Notes: generated from the letters alone by a model not told the origin. DNA of 49,871 nt from Chloroflexota bacterium (GCA_005882255.1 VBEZ01000178.1:1-49871); one strand, 5' to 3'. Positions 7,249 to 15,812 are shown, counted from the stretch's first letter. Numbers and translations are program-made.

Positions 7249-7516
7249 AACGTCTGACCCGCGGCTCGGCACGGCAAGCGCGAGCGGCGCTCGGGGGCGG
7301 TGGGTGCCGGGGCTCGCGTCCCGAGCTATGTGAGCCGGAACGCGAGCCGACGGCGGCTGGGGAGGGGTGTGGGTGGCACTTTTAATGGGTGCTTAGCGCC
7401 TCTTAATAGACGCGTCGAAGGACGATGCCGCGCCGTAATGGCGGGGTCATTACCAAATCGTCATCCGGCTCGGGACTTCTGCCCGTTGTGCCGGCTCGCG
7501 GAATGACGGCCGGGTC
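7249..7516. other. Longest intergenic gap; contains one perfect inverted repeat
   Basis: This 268-bp gap holds no ORF with coding character and no tRNA-like fold that I can see. It has an AT-richer island (acttttaatgggtgcttagc) around 7378-7410 with two similar stretches, tttaatgggtgc and cttaatagacgc, and an inverted repeat at 7435-7453. A promoter for the 7517 gene probably lies here, but I cannot pick one. Confidence 0.4.
7435..7453. repeat. Inverted repeat GTAATG-N7-CATTAC
   Basis: Perfect 6-bp arms with a 7-bp GC-rich spacer, about 64 bp upstream of the 7517 start. The spacing suits a dimeric regulator site. No T-run follows, so it is not an intrinsic terminator. Confidence 0.4.
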
Positions 7517-8128
7517 ATGCCGGATCTCCCGCTCCGGGCCAAAGTCCGGCTTGTGACGACCGATGTTCGGACCACGTCCCCGGTCACCTCGCTGGTGCTC
7601 GAGGAGTTCCGCCTGCGCTCCCCGGAGCTGGTCGTCGCCGCGGCGCGGATCGCCTCAGCCTTTTCCGGAATCGAGTCCACTTTGCCCCTGCTCACGAGCA
7701 TCGACGATCCGCGCGACGTCGCGGCGATCTGGGCGCTGCACGCCGGCGAGGGAACAGCGGCGGTGCTGGGCCAACGCACCAAGCTGGACCCTTTGGTCGA
7801 GGTCTGGCGTCCGCTCAAGCACTACAAGCCGCGGATCACCGAGTGGTCACACCGTCCGCCGACCTACTACCGTCTCGCCGTGACCGAATCCGGTATCAAC
7901 GACACCGAGGCGGTCGCGCGCGCCGCAACCCCGTCGAATTCGAGCGCTGGCTCGGGTAAGCGCCCGCTCGGTCTCCTCTGGATCGGCTCGCCGATCGGGA
8001 CGCATGCGGGCCTGCTCATCCTGGTCGGAGGCGCCGACGACGCGAGCGTCGCGCAGCGTGACCCAGGCCAGTGGCCGCTGCCGCTCAGCCGCTCCCTGGG
8101 CGTCCGGATCTACGAAGGCCTGCCGTAG
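7517..8128 (+). CDS. Hypothetical protein
   Basis: I do not recognise this 203-residue protein. It has no signal peptide or membrane helix. The segments LVLEEFRLRSPELVVAAARI and GLLILVGGADDASVAQ suggest an alpha/beta sensor-like fold, and there is a low-complexity linker (TPSNSSAGSGKR) near residue 145. The start is uncertain: ATG 7517 has no ribosome-binding site; a GTG at 7553 would give MTTDVRTTSP and is preceded by a weak -10-like box at leaderless distance. The orphan response regulator starts 10 bp after its stop, but has its own -10 box inside this gene's end. Confidence 0.5.
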   Translation: MPDLPLRAKVRLVTTDVRTTSPVTSLVLEEFRLRSPELVVAAARIASAFSGIESTLPLLTSIDDPRDVAAIWALHAGEGTAAVLGQRTKLDPLVEVWRPLKHYKPRITEWSHRPPTYYRLAVTESGINDTEAVARAATPSNSSAGSGKRPLGLLWIGSPIGTHAGLLILVGGADDASVAQRDPGQWPLPLSRSLGVRIYEGLP

Positions 8129-8131
8129 AAT
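8126..8131 (+). promoter_or_regulatory. -10 box (TAGAAT) for a leaderless response-regulator transcript
   Basis: TAGAAT lies exactly 7 bp before GTG 8139, so transcription would begin at or one base before the start codon. No good -35 hexamer is visible. Confidence 0.5.
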
Positions 8132-8138
8132 CGGCGCC

Positions 8139-8897
8139 GTGGCGCCGGTAAACGCGGCTGCACCCACCATGAGAGATCTTGAGCGCTCGGTCCGCGTGCT
8201 CCTAGTGCTCGACGACCGCGCGCTGGCGAACACCATCGACCTCACCCTCCGGCATGGCGGCTATATCCGCCGGTCAGAGGAGACGGTAGGAGCCGCGAGA
8301 GTCGCGATCGCCGAGTGGAAGCCGCATCTCCTCCTCCTCGACATCGACCTCGATGCCGGTGCGGCGATCCAACTCATCGATGACGCCCGCGCCGGAGGGC
8401 CGATGGGCATCATCGCGCTGACCCGGCGCAGCGACCTGCGCGGGAAGCTCGACGCGTTCGAGCGTGGCGCCGACGACTACATCGGCGTCCCGTTCGTTCC
8501 GGATGATCTGGTCGCGCGCGCACGCGCCGTGCTGCGCCGAACGCACGGCAAGGTCGGGGAGCTCGTGCCGCGCCTGCGCATCGGAGACCTCGAGATCGAT
8601 GTCCTGAACCGAAAGGTGCTCGCAGGCGAACATGAGCTTCATCTCACCTCGCTCGAGCAGGCCCTGCTCTACCTGCTCGCCGCGAATGCCGGCAGCGTGC
8701 TCACTCGCGAGCAGATCCTCGACGCACTGTGGGGGACCGACTTCGTGATCGAGAGCAACGTCGTGGACCGCCACGTGCGCGCGCTCCGCGCGAAGCTGCA
8801 GAACGACTGGCACAGACCGCGTTACATCGAGACCGTCCCTGGGAGTGGATATCGGTTCGTTCCCGGCGACGGTACGAAGGCGAACGGACCGGTCTAG
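8139..8897 (+). CDS. OmpR/PhoB-type response regulator, atypical receiver
   Basis: From GTG 8139 the protein has 252 residues. The N-terminal receiver shows the acidic pair (LVLDDRALA), the phosphoacceptor (LLLLDIDLDAG) and the alpha5 region GADDYIGVPFVPDDL. The invariant Lys of the K-P-F motif is Val here (V-P-F), so phosphorylation signalling is probably altered. The C-terminal winged helix is intact: LHLTSLEQALLYLLAANAGSVLTREQILDALWG, then DRHVRALRAKL and IETVPGSGYRF. No histidine kinase is nearby, so it is an orphan regulator. The ATG at 8169 is a possible alternative start, but the TAGAAT box at 8126 supports the GTG. Confidence 0.85.
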   Translation: MAPVNAAAPTMRDLERSVRVLLVLDDRALANTIDLTLRHGGYIRRSEETVGAARVAIAEWKPHLLLLDIDLDAGAAIQLIDDARAGGPMGIIALTRRSDLRGKLDAFERGADDYIGVPFVPDDLVARARAVLRRTHGKVGELVPRLRIGDLEIDVLNRKVLAGEHELHLTSLEQALLYLLAANAGSVLTREQILDALWGTDFVIESNVVDRHVRALRAKLQNDWHRPRYIETVPGSGYRFVPGDGTKANGPV

Positions 8898-9007
8898 TCC
8901 TCGTCTCGTCGCGCCATGCGGCGCATCGAGTTACAAACCGCCCTGCGACCTGGTGGGCCCAGTCTCGGCGCGTGTCGATTTGGCGGTCCCGTTGTTCGAG
9001 CCAGCAG

Positions 9008-9280
9008 ATGATGGAGGAGGTCGGAAAGTTCACGGAGGAGACCAAACGGGCCGGCATCCTCCTCGCGACCGGCGGGCTCGCACCGCTGGGTACGCGCGTC
9101 CGCAGCTCCGGTGGAAAGCTGGCGGTGACCGACGGGCCGTTCACCGAGACGAAGGAGCTGACCGGCGGGTTCGCTCTCATCGAGGTGAAGTCGCGCGAAG
9201 AGGCGATCGAGTGGGCCAAGCGGTTCCGGAAGATCGTCGGCGACGGCGAGAGCGTCGTCCAGGAAGTCTTCGGGGGCTAG
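9008..9280 (+). CDS. YCII/DGPF-domain protein, N-terminally truncated
   Basis: The 90-residue protein contains the core YCII-related signature: RAGILLATGGLAPLGTRVR, KLAVTDGPFTETKELTGGFALIEVKSREEAIEWAKRF and VQEVF. Full-length members are 110-140 residues and begin with a MKYMLL-like first strand; here the frame starts directly at MMEEVGKFTEE, and I find no such strand in any frame upstream. The first strand of the ferredoxin-like fold is therefore missing or replaced by non-coding sequence. The gene sits 8 bp before an ECF42-type sigma factor gene, its usual genomic partner. No good ribosome-binding site precedes 9008. Confidence 0.7.
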   Translation: MMEEVGKFTEETKRAGILLATGGLAPLGTRVRSSGGKLAVTDGPFTETKELTGGFALIEVKSREEAIEWAKRFRKIVGDGESVVQEVFGG

Positions 9281-9288
9281 ATGCCTCA

Positions 9289-10554
9289 GTGACGGCTACC
9301 GATGCGCACCACGCCATCGACGCGGTGTGGAGGATCGAGTCCCCGAGGCTCATCGCCGGACTCACGCGGATCGTTCGGGACGTCGGTCTCGCGGAGGACC
9401 TCGCGCAGGACGCTCTCGTGGCGGCGCTCGAACAGTGGCCTGAGTCAGGCGTCCCGGACAACCCCGGCGCCTGGCTCATGGCCACTGCGAAACATCGCGC
9501 GATCGATCGTCTGCGGCGGAACGAACGGCTCGAGCGTAAGCAGGAGGAGCTCGGTCGCGACCTCGTGCTGCAACAGGAGATGAGCGTGGGGAATCTCGAC
9601 GCCGCGACTCCAGACGACGTGGGTGACGACCTGCTGCGCCTCATGTTCATCGCGTGTCATCCGATCCTCGCGCCCGAGGCACGGGTCGGGCTCACGCTCC
9701 GTTTGCTCGCGAGCCTCACGACCGAGGAGATCGCGCGGGCCTTCCTCGTACCGGTGTCGACGATCGCGCAGCGCATCGTTCGGGCGAAGCGAACGCTCAC
9801 CGAGGCGCGCGTTCCATTCGAGGTGCCCGTTGGCGCCGAGCTCGACGCGCGCCTCGCGTCGGTGCTGCAGGTCATCTACCTCGTGTTCAACGAAGGCTAC
9901 TCGGCGACAGCGGGCGACGACCTCATACGCGCGGGGCTCTGCGAGGATGCGCTCCGTCTTGGACGGATCCTCGTCGGACTCGCGCCGCAGGAATCAGAGG
10001 TGCACGGCCTCGTCGCCTTGATGGAGATCCAGGCCTCCCGCTCGCGCGCGCGAGTCGGACCGTCGGGCGAGATCGTCCTGCTGCTCGATCAGGACCGCAC
10101 GCGTTGGGATCCGCTCCTCATCGCTCGCGGCCTCGCCGCGCTCGACCGCGCTGAGAAGCTCGGCGGAGCGCTCGGCCCATACGCGCTGCAAGCCGCGATC
10201 GCGGCCTGTCACGCGCGGGCGCGGACGCCGGCGGAGACCGACTGGGCGCGTATCGCCGCGCTTTACGACGCGCTCGCGCAGCTCACGCCGTCGCCCGTCG
10301 TCGAGCTCAACCGCGCGGTCGCCGTAGGAATGGCTTTCGGTCCGGCTGCGGGCCTCGAGCTCGTAGATGCGCTGACCGCGGAGCCATCACTCCGGAGCTA
10401 TCACTTCCTCCCGAGCGCGCGCGGCGACCTCCTGGCAAAGCTCGGGCGTCTCGAGGAAGCACGCGCGGAGTTCGAGCGCGCGGCATCGCTCACGCAGAAC
10501 GCGCGCGAGCGCGACCTGCTTCTGGGGCGCGCCGCCGCGTGCTCGCGGTCGTAG
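9289..10554 (+). CDS. ECF42-type RNA polymerase sigma factor with long C-terminal extension
   Basis: The 421-residue protein has sigma region 2 (IVRDVGLAEDLAQDALVAALEQWPESGVPDNPGAWL, then ATAKHRAIDRLRR) and region 4 (LTTEEIARAFLVPVSTIAQRIVRAKRTL). A ~220-residue helical, TPR-like C-terminal domain follows (VLQVIYLVFNEGYSAT, SPVVELNRAVAVGMAFGPAAGL, GRLEEARAEFERAASL). This size and the NEGYSA block define the ECF42 group, which pairs with DGPF/YCII genes and uses its extension in place of an anti-sigma factor. The start is GTG 9289; the long frame upstream to 8845 is non-coding sequence and a shadow of the YCII gene. Confidence 0.9.
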   Translation: MTATDAHHAIDAVWRIESPRLIAGLTRIVRDVGLAEDLAQDALVAALEQWPESGVPDNPGAWLMATAKHRAIDRLRRNERLERKQEELGRDLVLQQEMSVGNLDAATPDDVGDDLLRLMFIACHPILAPEARVGLTLRLLASLTTEEIARAFLVPVSTIAQRIVRAKRTLTEARVPFEVPVGAELDARLASVLQVIYLVFNEGYSATAGDDLIRAGLCEDALRLGRILVGLAPQESEVHGLVALMEIQASRSRARVGPSGEIVLLLDQDRTRWDPLLIARGLAALDRAEKLGGALGPYALQAAIAACHARARTPAETDWARIAALYDALAQLTPSPVVELNRAVAVGMAFGPAAGLELVDALTAEPSLRSYHFLPSARGDLLAKLGRLEEARAEFERAASLTQNARERDLLLGRAAACSRS

Positions 10555-10570
10555 GCAGCGCCGATTCAGA

Positions 10571-11488
10571 ATGAGCGCTGCGATGCGGATCCCGCGCTCT
10601 CGTTCGCCGCTGCTCCTGGCGTTCGCCTGTGGCGTCGTCCTGAGCGGCTGCGCGGTGACGAGCGGCGTACCGGCCGCAGCGAGCGCGCCGCCGGCGACGA
10701 CTGCACCGGCCATCACGGCGACCGCGGCCGCGCTCGCGATCCCGACCGCGACCCCGCGGGAGGAGCCGCCCGCGGTCGCCGCGGACCCGGTCGCGATCGC
10801 GGCGCAGGTCGCCACCGCCGAGCGTGCGGTGCGGGACCACGGTCTCACCGGCGCGACCCTCGCGTGGATGGGTCATCTCCAACAGCGGGCTTACCGCGCG
10901 GTCGCCGCGCGGCCCGAGTGGCATGACGCGTTCCTTGCGGCGGTGCCCGCCGATCTCCGCGGCGTAGCGACCGCGAACCTCGACGCGACCGCCGATCTGC
11001 GCGCGACCGTCGTGCCCGGTCCGGACCTGCCGAGCGCGTGGCGGATCGTCGCGCCCGCGCCGATGGAAGATCTTGCTCGCTACTACCGCGAGGCGGAGGC
11101 CGACTTCGGCGTTCCGTGGTCGTACCTTGCGGCGATCCATCTCGTCGAGACCCGCATGGGTCGGATCCGTGGCACTTCGGTCGCCGGGGCGCAGGGCCCG
11201 ATGCAGTTCATGCCCGGGACCTGGGCGGCGTACGGCGAAGGCGACGTGAACTCCGACCGCGACGCGATCCGAGCCGCGGCGCGCTACCTGCGCGCGAACG
11301 GTGCGCCCGCCAACATGGCGAACGCGCTCTTCCGCTACAACAATTCGCAGCGCTACGTCCGCGCGGTGACGGCCTATGCCGAGGTCATGCGTGCTGAGCC
11401 CGACGCGCTCCGCGGCTACTACAACTGGCAGGTCTACTACCTGACCACCAAGGGTGACATCCTGCTGCCGGTCGGGTACGGCAGCTGA
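10571..11488 (+). CDS. Membrane-anchored lytic transglycosylase
   Basis: The 305-residue protein begins with a lipoprotein signal (SPLLLAFACGVVLSGC, lipobox LSGC), then a ~45-residue Ala/Pro/Thr-rich linker. The C-terminal ~140 residues form an SLT-like domain: YYREAEADFGVPWSYLAAIHLVETRMGRI, VAGAQGPMQFMPGTWAAYG and ANALFRYNNSQRYVRAVTAYA. The Glu in HLVET is the expected catalytic acid that cleaves the MurNAc-GlcNAc bond, with GAQGPMQFMP as the conserved substrate-groove motif. It probably acts on peptidoglycan from the outer face of the membrane. Confidence 0.88.
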   Translation: MSAAMRIPRSRSPLLLAFACGVVLSGCAVTSGVPAAASAPPATTAPAITATAAALAIPTATPREEPPAVAADPVAIAAQVATAERAVRDHGLTGATLAWMGHLQQRAYRAVAARPEWHDAFLAAVPADLRGVATANLDATADLRATVVPGPDLPSAWRIVAPAPMEDLARYYREAEADFGVPWSYLAAIHLVETRMGRIRGTSVAGAQGPMQFMPGTWAAYGEGDVNSDRDAIRAAARYLRANGAPANMANALFRYNNSQRYVRAVTAYAEVMRAEPDALRGYYNWQVYYLTTKGDILLPVGYGS

Positions 11489-11502
11489 GGGAGGTCGGCG
11501 CG

Positions 11503-12249
11503 ATGTCGTTCGAGCGCAGCTTCGCCGGCACGGGCATCGGTGCCGAGCCCGGTCCGAACACGGGCCCGGCGGAGGCCGGCCAAGCCGATGTGGTGACGCC
11601 CGCGATGCGGCTCCAGATCCTGTCCACCGAGCACTGGAGCCTGCTCGCCTCACGCGCGCTCGCCTGGAACGAGTCGTTCAGCCGCGCCGGGATGTTCCTG
11701 ACGACACTCACGGGAGCGATCGTGGCGCTGGCGCTGGTCGCGCAGGCATCGGCGTTCGGCGAGGGGTTCACCCTCTTCGCTTTGGTCATCCTGCCGGTGG
11801 TGCTCTTCATCGGCGTGGCAACGTCGATACGCCTCGGAGCGTCGAATTACCACGAGGCGACCTGCGTGATCGGCATGAACCGCATCCGCGCGGCATACCT
11901 CGAGCTCGCGCCGGACCTCGAGCGGTTCTTCGTCATGAGCGCGCACGACGATCTGCGCGGAATGGGCATCACCATGGGCGTGCCGCCTGGTGGCGGCAGG
12001 CTCTTCTGGTTGGCGCAGATCATCGCCGGCACGCCCACGGTGGTCACGATCCTCAACTCGGTGCTCGCGGGAGTGATAGCGGCGGTCGTCACGCTCCGTT
12101 TCGGGGCCAACGCGTCGACGGTCCTCGGCATCGGTCTGCTTGGCTTTGTGGTGGCGGAAGCGCTGCAGATCCTGTACACGAGCAGGCGTGTCGCGAAGAT
12201 CTGGTCGGGACTGGCGCCACGCTTTCCCACACCCGCCGCGAAGCCTTGA
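11503..12249 (+). CDS. Membrane protein of unknown function
   Basis: I do not recognise the family. The 248-residue protein has about 30 polar N-terminal residues, then four hydrophobic helices: MFLTTLTGAIVALALVAQAS, FTLFALVILPVVLFIGVATS, TVVTILNSVLAGVIAAVVTL and TVLGIGLLGFVVAEALQILY. Between helices 2 and 3 lies a soluble segment (NYHEATCVIGMNRIRAAYLELAPDLERFFVMSAHDD). This layout is seen in small two-plus-two helix proteins of unknown role. A clear Shine-Dalgarno (gagggaggt) precedes the ATG, 14 bp after the transglycosylase stop, so the two are probably co-transcribed. Confidence 0.7.
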   Translation: MSFERSFAGTGIGAEPGPNTGPAEAGQADVVTPAMRLQILSTEHWSLLASRALAWNESFSRAGMFLTTLTGAIVALALVAQASAFGEGFTLFALVILPVVLFIGVATSIRLGASNYHEATCVIGMNRIRAAYLELAPDLERFFVMSAHDDLRGMGITMGVPPGGGRLFWLAQIIAGTPTVVTILNSVLAGVIAAVVTLRFGANASTVLGIGLLGFVVAEALQILYTSRRVAKIWSGLAPRFPTPAAKP

Positions 12250-12284
12250 GCCATGTGCTGACTGGCCGTCCGCGCTCCCTCCGG

Positions 12285-12293
12285 TGCTAGGCT
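12285..12293 (+). promoter_or_regulatory. Possible extended -10 (TGC-TAGGCT) of the first oligopeptide ABC operon
   Basis: ggtgctaggct lies ~36 bp before the substrate-binding protein ATG. A closely similar ggtgctactgt occurs at the same kind of position before the second peptide-binding protein gene (24469-24479), and ggtgtaggct before the membrane/peroxidase gene. Confidence 0.4.
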
Positions 12294-12328
12294 CGTCAGA
12301 CGACTTGCCGGCAGGGGGAGGAACGTTC

Positions 12329-13939
12329 ATGTCGTACCGACGCTCGTCCATTCTTTTCGTCATCGCACTGCTCGTCGCCGCGGCGTGCAGCCAGCCGCCG
12401 CCGAGCGCGGGCAGCCCAACACCGCAGGCGACCGGCGGGGCCGCGAGCACGCTGGTCTGGTACGCCGATACGAGCGACCTGATCTCGCTCGATCCGGCCG
12501 TCGCGTACGAATTCACCGGCGTCCTGCTCGCCCACAACGCGTACGAGACGCTCGTGAAGTTCGACGGCGCCGACCTCTCGACCATCAAGCCCGCCCTCGC
12601 GCAAAGCTGGGATATCAAGGATTCGGGGACGCAGTGGGACATCACGTTCAAGCTGCGCTCGGGTGCGAAGTTCGCGAGTGGCAACGCGATCACGGCGGAC
12701 GACGTCGTGTACTCGTTCCAGCGCGTACTCAAGCTCAACAAGTCGCCGGCGTTCCTGTTCACCGACATCGCTCAGATCAAGGACACGAGCATCAAGGCGA
12801 GCGACCCCTCGACGGTCGTCATCAGCCTTCCGAAGACCGCGAGCCCGCAGGGCTTCCTCGCCGTTCTCACGTTCACCATCGGTAGCGTCGTCGACTCGAA
12901 GGACGTGAAGACCAAAGAGACCGGCGGCGACTCGGGATCGGGCTATCTGCTCGACCACTCGTCCGGGAGCGGGGCCTTCGTGATCGACCACTGGACCAAG
13001 AACTCGGAGGTCCAGCTGAAAGCCAATCCGAACTACACCGGCAGTCCGAAGCCGGCGCTCGGCGGCGTGCTCGTGAAGCACGTGCCTGAGTCGACGAACC
13101 AGCAGTTCGCGCTCGAGAAGGGCGATGCGGATATCGCGCGAAATCTCGGTGCGCAGCAGATCACCGCCCTGCAGGGCAAGCCGGGTGTCGTGACCACGAC
13201 CGGGAACAGCCTGCAGCTTGTCTACGTCGGCATGAACGTGACCGTGAAGCCGCTCGATAACGTCAACGTGCGCGAGGCGCTCCGCACCGCGATCGATTAC
13301 GACGGCATCGTGAAGGATCTCTTCAAGGGCGGCGCGAAGAAGGTCCAGGGCATCGTCCCGGCCGGTCTCGCCGGCTACAACGAAACGACACCCTTCCAGG
13401 CCGATGTCAACAAGGCCAAGTCGCTGTTGCAGCAGGCCGGGCAGACCGCCATCACGCTCGAGCTTCTCGTGCCGACGGGTCCCGCGCCGGGCGGCGTTGC
13501 GTGGGCGGACCTCGCGGCCAAGCTCCAGTCGGACTGGAAGAACATCGGCGTCACCGTGAACATCAAACAGACGACGCAGGCCGACCTGCTCGGCACGTAC
13601 CGCGCGCAGAAGGGTCAGCTGGTCATGATCCTGTGGGGACCGGACTTCCCGGACCCTGATGCGAACGTCGGTCCGTTCACGGACTACGCCGCCAAGTCGA
13701 TCGCCTTCCGCAACGGTTGGGACGACAAGACGATCGCTGCCAAGGGCCGCGATGCCGCGCTCATCACCGACGCGGCCAAGCGCTCCACCGCATACAAGGA
13801 CATCACCGACTACGTGCTCCACAACGGGCCCTACGTCGTGCTGTACCAGCCGACCGAACCATTCGGCCTGCGCTCGAACGTGAAGGGGTTCGTCTGGAGC
13901 CCGATGGACTGGACGGATTTCGCGGCGATAAGCAAATAG
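12329..13939 (+). CDS. Oligopeptide/dipeptide ABC transporter substrate-binding lipoprotein
   Basis: The 536-residue protein has a lipoprotein signal (ILFVIALLVAAAC, lipobox VAAAC) and the SBP_bac_5 fold: LDPAVAYEFTG, the YETLVKFDG strand, the LAQSWDIKDSGTQWDITFKLRSGAKFASGNAITADDVVYSF block, and NVNVREALRTAIDYDGIVKDLFKGGAKKVQGIVPAG. It binds peptides or related solutes outside the cell and delivers them to the permeases encoded downstream. The chosen ATG has a near-perfect Shine-Dalgarno (gggggagg). The ORF-track start at 12140 lies in the previous gene and is ignored. The cluster lacks ATPase genes, so ATPases must come from elsewhere. Confidence 0.92.
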   Translation: MSYRRSSILFVIALLVAAACSQPPPSAGSPTPQATGGAASTLVWYADTSDLISLDPAVAYEFTGVLLAHNAYETLVKFDGADLSTIKPALAQSWDIKDSGTQWDITFKLRSGAKFASGNAITADDVVYSFQRVLKLNKSPAFLFTDIAQIKDTSIKASDPSTVVISLPKTASPQGFLAVLTFTIGSVVDSKDVKTKETGGDSGSGYLLDHSSGSGAFVIDHWTKNSEVQLKANPNYTGSPKPALGGVLVKHVPESTNQQFALEKGDADIARNLGAQQITALQGKPGVVTTTGNSLQLVYVGMNVTVKPLDNVNVREALRTAIDYDGIVKDLFKGGAKKVQGIVPAGLAGYNETTPFQADVNKAKSLLQQAGQTAITLELLVPTGPAPGGVAWADLAAKLQSDWKNIGVTVNIKQTTQADLLGTYRAQKGQLVMILWGPDFPDPDANVGPFTDYAAKSIAFRNGWDDKTIAAKGRDAALITDAAKRSTAYKDITDYVLHNGPYVVLYQPTEPFGLRSNVKGFVWSPMDWTDFAAISK

Positions 13940-13953
13940 GGCGCTAGCGCGCC

Positions 13954-14967
13954 ATGCGCTTTCTCGGCTTTCTCTTGCGGCGCGTGGTCGGGATCGCGGC
14001 CGTGATGATCGGTGTTTCGGTCATCACGTTCGCGATCTCGCATGTCATCCCCGCGGACCCGGTGGCCGCCGCGCTCGGCGATCACGCGACCGATGCGCAG
14101 ATCGCGCAATTCCGCGCCGAATACCGCCTCGACCGACCGCTCCCCGAGCAGTACATCAGCTACGCGACCGGCATCCTTCACGGCGATCTGGGTAAGAGCA
14201 TCCGCACGCGACGCTCCGTCGCCGACGACCTCGCCGACTCCTTCCCCGCGACGCTGGAGCTCTCATTCGCGGCCCTGCTCATCTCCATCGTGCTGGGCGT
14301 GCCAGCGGGCGTATGGTCCGCGGTCTCCCGCGGCCGGATCCCGGACTACGTCGTGCGCGTCCTCTCCCTCGCGGGCGGCTCGCTGCCGGTCTTCTGGCTC
14401 GGGCTCATCGTGATCGGGCTCTTCTACTACCAGCTCGGCTGGTTCCCCGGCGGCGGCCGCCTCGACACGTTCGTCTCGCCGCCGCCGACACGCACCGGCC
14501 TCTACGTTCTCGACAGCATCCTCGCCGGCGACGTCGAAGCGCTGCGCAGCAGCCTGGTCCATCTCGTGCTCCCCGCGCTCACGCTCGGGTACTTCTCGAC
14601 CGCGGTGATCGCGCGCATGACCCGATCGAGCATGCTCGACGTCCTCGGCCAGGATTACATGCGCACCGCGCGCGCCAAGGGCCTGCGCGAGCCGGTGATC
14701 GTGCTTCGCCACGCGCTCCGCAACGCGCTCATCCCCACCATCACGATCGTCGGACTCACGTTCGGCAGCCTGCTCTCCGGCGCGGTGCTCACCGAAACGA
14801 TCTTCAGCTGGCCCGGGCTCGGCCGCTACGCCACCGCATCGGCGGTGAGCCTCGACTTCCCGGCCGTCCTCGGCGTGACCCTGCTGGCGGCCGTCGTCTA
14901 TCCCGTCGCGAACCTCGTCGTCGACGTCGCCTATTACTGGCTCGATCCCAGGATCCAGCGTGGCTAA
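13954..14967 (+). CDS. Oligopeptide ABC transporter permease, DppB/OppB type
   Basis: The 337-residue permease begins with the DppB signature (FLGFLLRRVVGIAAVMIGVSVITFAISHVIPADP) and has six membrane helices. The EAA-type loop for ATPase contact is DYMRTARAKGLREPVIVLRHALRNALIPTIT. It ends with AVVYPVANLVVDVAYYWLDPRIQRG, typical of the family. It forms the translocation pore with a DppC-type partner. The partner gene overlaps its stop by 8 bp but appears broken. The ATG is preceded by a 10-bp palindrome, GCGCTAGCGC, rather than by a clear Shine-Dalgarno; coupling to the upstream gene (14 bp away) is likely. Confidence 0.92.
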   Translation: MRFLGFLLRRVVGIAAVMIGVSVITFAISHVIPADPVAAALGDHATDAQIAQFRAEYRLDRPLPEQYISYATGILHGDLGKSIRTRRSVADDLADSFPATLELSFAALLISIVLGVPAGVWSAVSRGRIPDYVVRVLSLAGGSLPVFWLGLIVIGLFYYQLGWFPGGGRLDTFVSPPPTRTGLYVLDSILAGDVEALRSSLVHLVLPALTLGYFSTAVIARMTRSSMLDVLGQDYMRTARAKGLREPVIVLRHALRNALIPTITIVGLTFGSLLSGAVLTETIFSWPGLGRYATASAVSLDFPAVLGVTLLAAVVYPVANLVVDVAYYWLDPRIQRG

Positions 14968-15713
14968 GCGCGCGCCGATCCTGCGTGAGCCGCTCAACGT
15001 CCTGGCGCTCGCCCTCATCACCGCGTTCGCGGTGTGCGCGGTCCTCGCACCGTTCCTCGCGCCGTACGACCCGCTCGCGCAGACGCTCAGCTCGCGTCTC
15101 GAGCCACCCTCGGCGGCGCACTGGCTCGGCACCGACTCCCTCGGGCGCGACATCGCCAGCCGCATCCTGTACGGCGCGCGCATCTCGCTCATCGTCGGCG
15201 TCGTCGTCGTGGCATTGGCGGGCGTCTTCGGAACGTTCGTCGGTCTCGTCGCGGGTTACGCCGGCGGGCTCGCGGACGAGGCGCTCATGCGCTTCACGGA
15301 GGTGTTTCTGGCGTTCCCGCCGCTCATCCTCGCGATGGCGATCGCGGGCGCACTCGGGCCGAGCCTCACGAACGCGATCATCGCGATCGCCGCCGTCACC
15401 TGGGCGGTCTACGCGCGCCTCGCGCGCGGGCAGCTGCTTTCGCTGCGACGCCGCGAGTACGTCGAGGCGGCGCGGAGCATCGGCGCCTCGCCGGGGAGGA
15501 TCCTCGTGCGCCACCTCCTGCCGAACGCGATCGCACCGCTGCTCGTCCAGGCAAGCTTCGACATGGGCGCGGCGATCATCGCCGCGGCCGGGCACGCAGC
15601 CGTGGCTGTCGCTCTTTCCGGGCCTCGCGATCCTCTTTGCGGTCGGAGCGTTCAACGTGCTCGGTGACGGCCTGCGCGACCTCTTCGACCCGCGGCTCCG
15701 TCGGGCGGGCTGA
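14960..15713 (+). pseudogene. Oligopeptide ABC permease DppC/OppC type, internal deletion with frameshift
   Basis: From GTG 14960 the frame encodes a normal DppC start: LALITAFAVCAVLAPFLAPYDP, LGTDSLGRDIASRILYGARISL, and the EAA loop YVEAARSIGASPGRILVRHLLPN. At about 15589 it passes from ASFDMGAAIIAAAG into nonsense and stops at 15667. The expected C-terminus (TQPWLSLFPGLAIL, then FNVLGDGLRDLFDPRL) continues in another frame to 15713. The periplasmic block that should lie between (SFLGLG..PP..WG..L..GR, intact in the second DppC of this window) is absent. So roughly 70-80 bp, not a multiple of three, is missing. This is either a real pseudogene or an assembly collapse. Confidence 0.8.
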
Positions 15714-15769
15714 CCGGCTTCACGCGATCTGTGTCATCGCGATGACGCGGTGCGCCGCCGCCGGAGGTG

Positions 15770-15806
15770 TAGGCTGCCGACCTCGTGGCGGCGCCACGAA
15801 GGAGGA
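15770..15806 (+). promoter_or_regulatory. Possible -10 (TAGGCT) and Shine-Dalgarno of the membrane/peroxidase gene
   Basis: TAGGCT at 15770-15775 within ggtgtaggct resembles the boxes before the two peptide-binding protein genes. A Shine-Dalgarno ggagga (15801-15806) precedes GTG 15813. Confidence 0.4.
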
Positions 15807-15812
15807 GCCTGG

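Noticed and set aside
12296-13822. 508-codon minus-strand ORF opposite the first peptide-binding protein gene
   Set aside because: Arg/Glu/Val-rich shadow of a G+C-rich coding strand; the plus strand has full family motifs.
13940-13953. GCGCTAGCGC palindrome before DppB
   Set aside because: Ten-base GC-rich palindromes are common here by chance, and the spacing gives no clear role.
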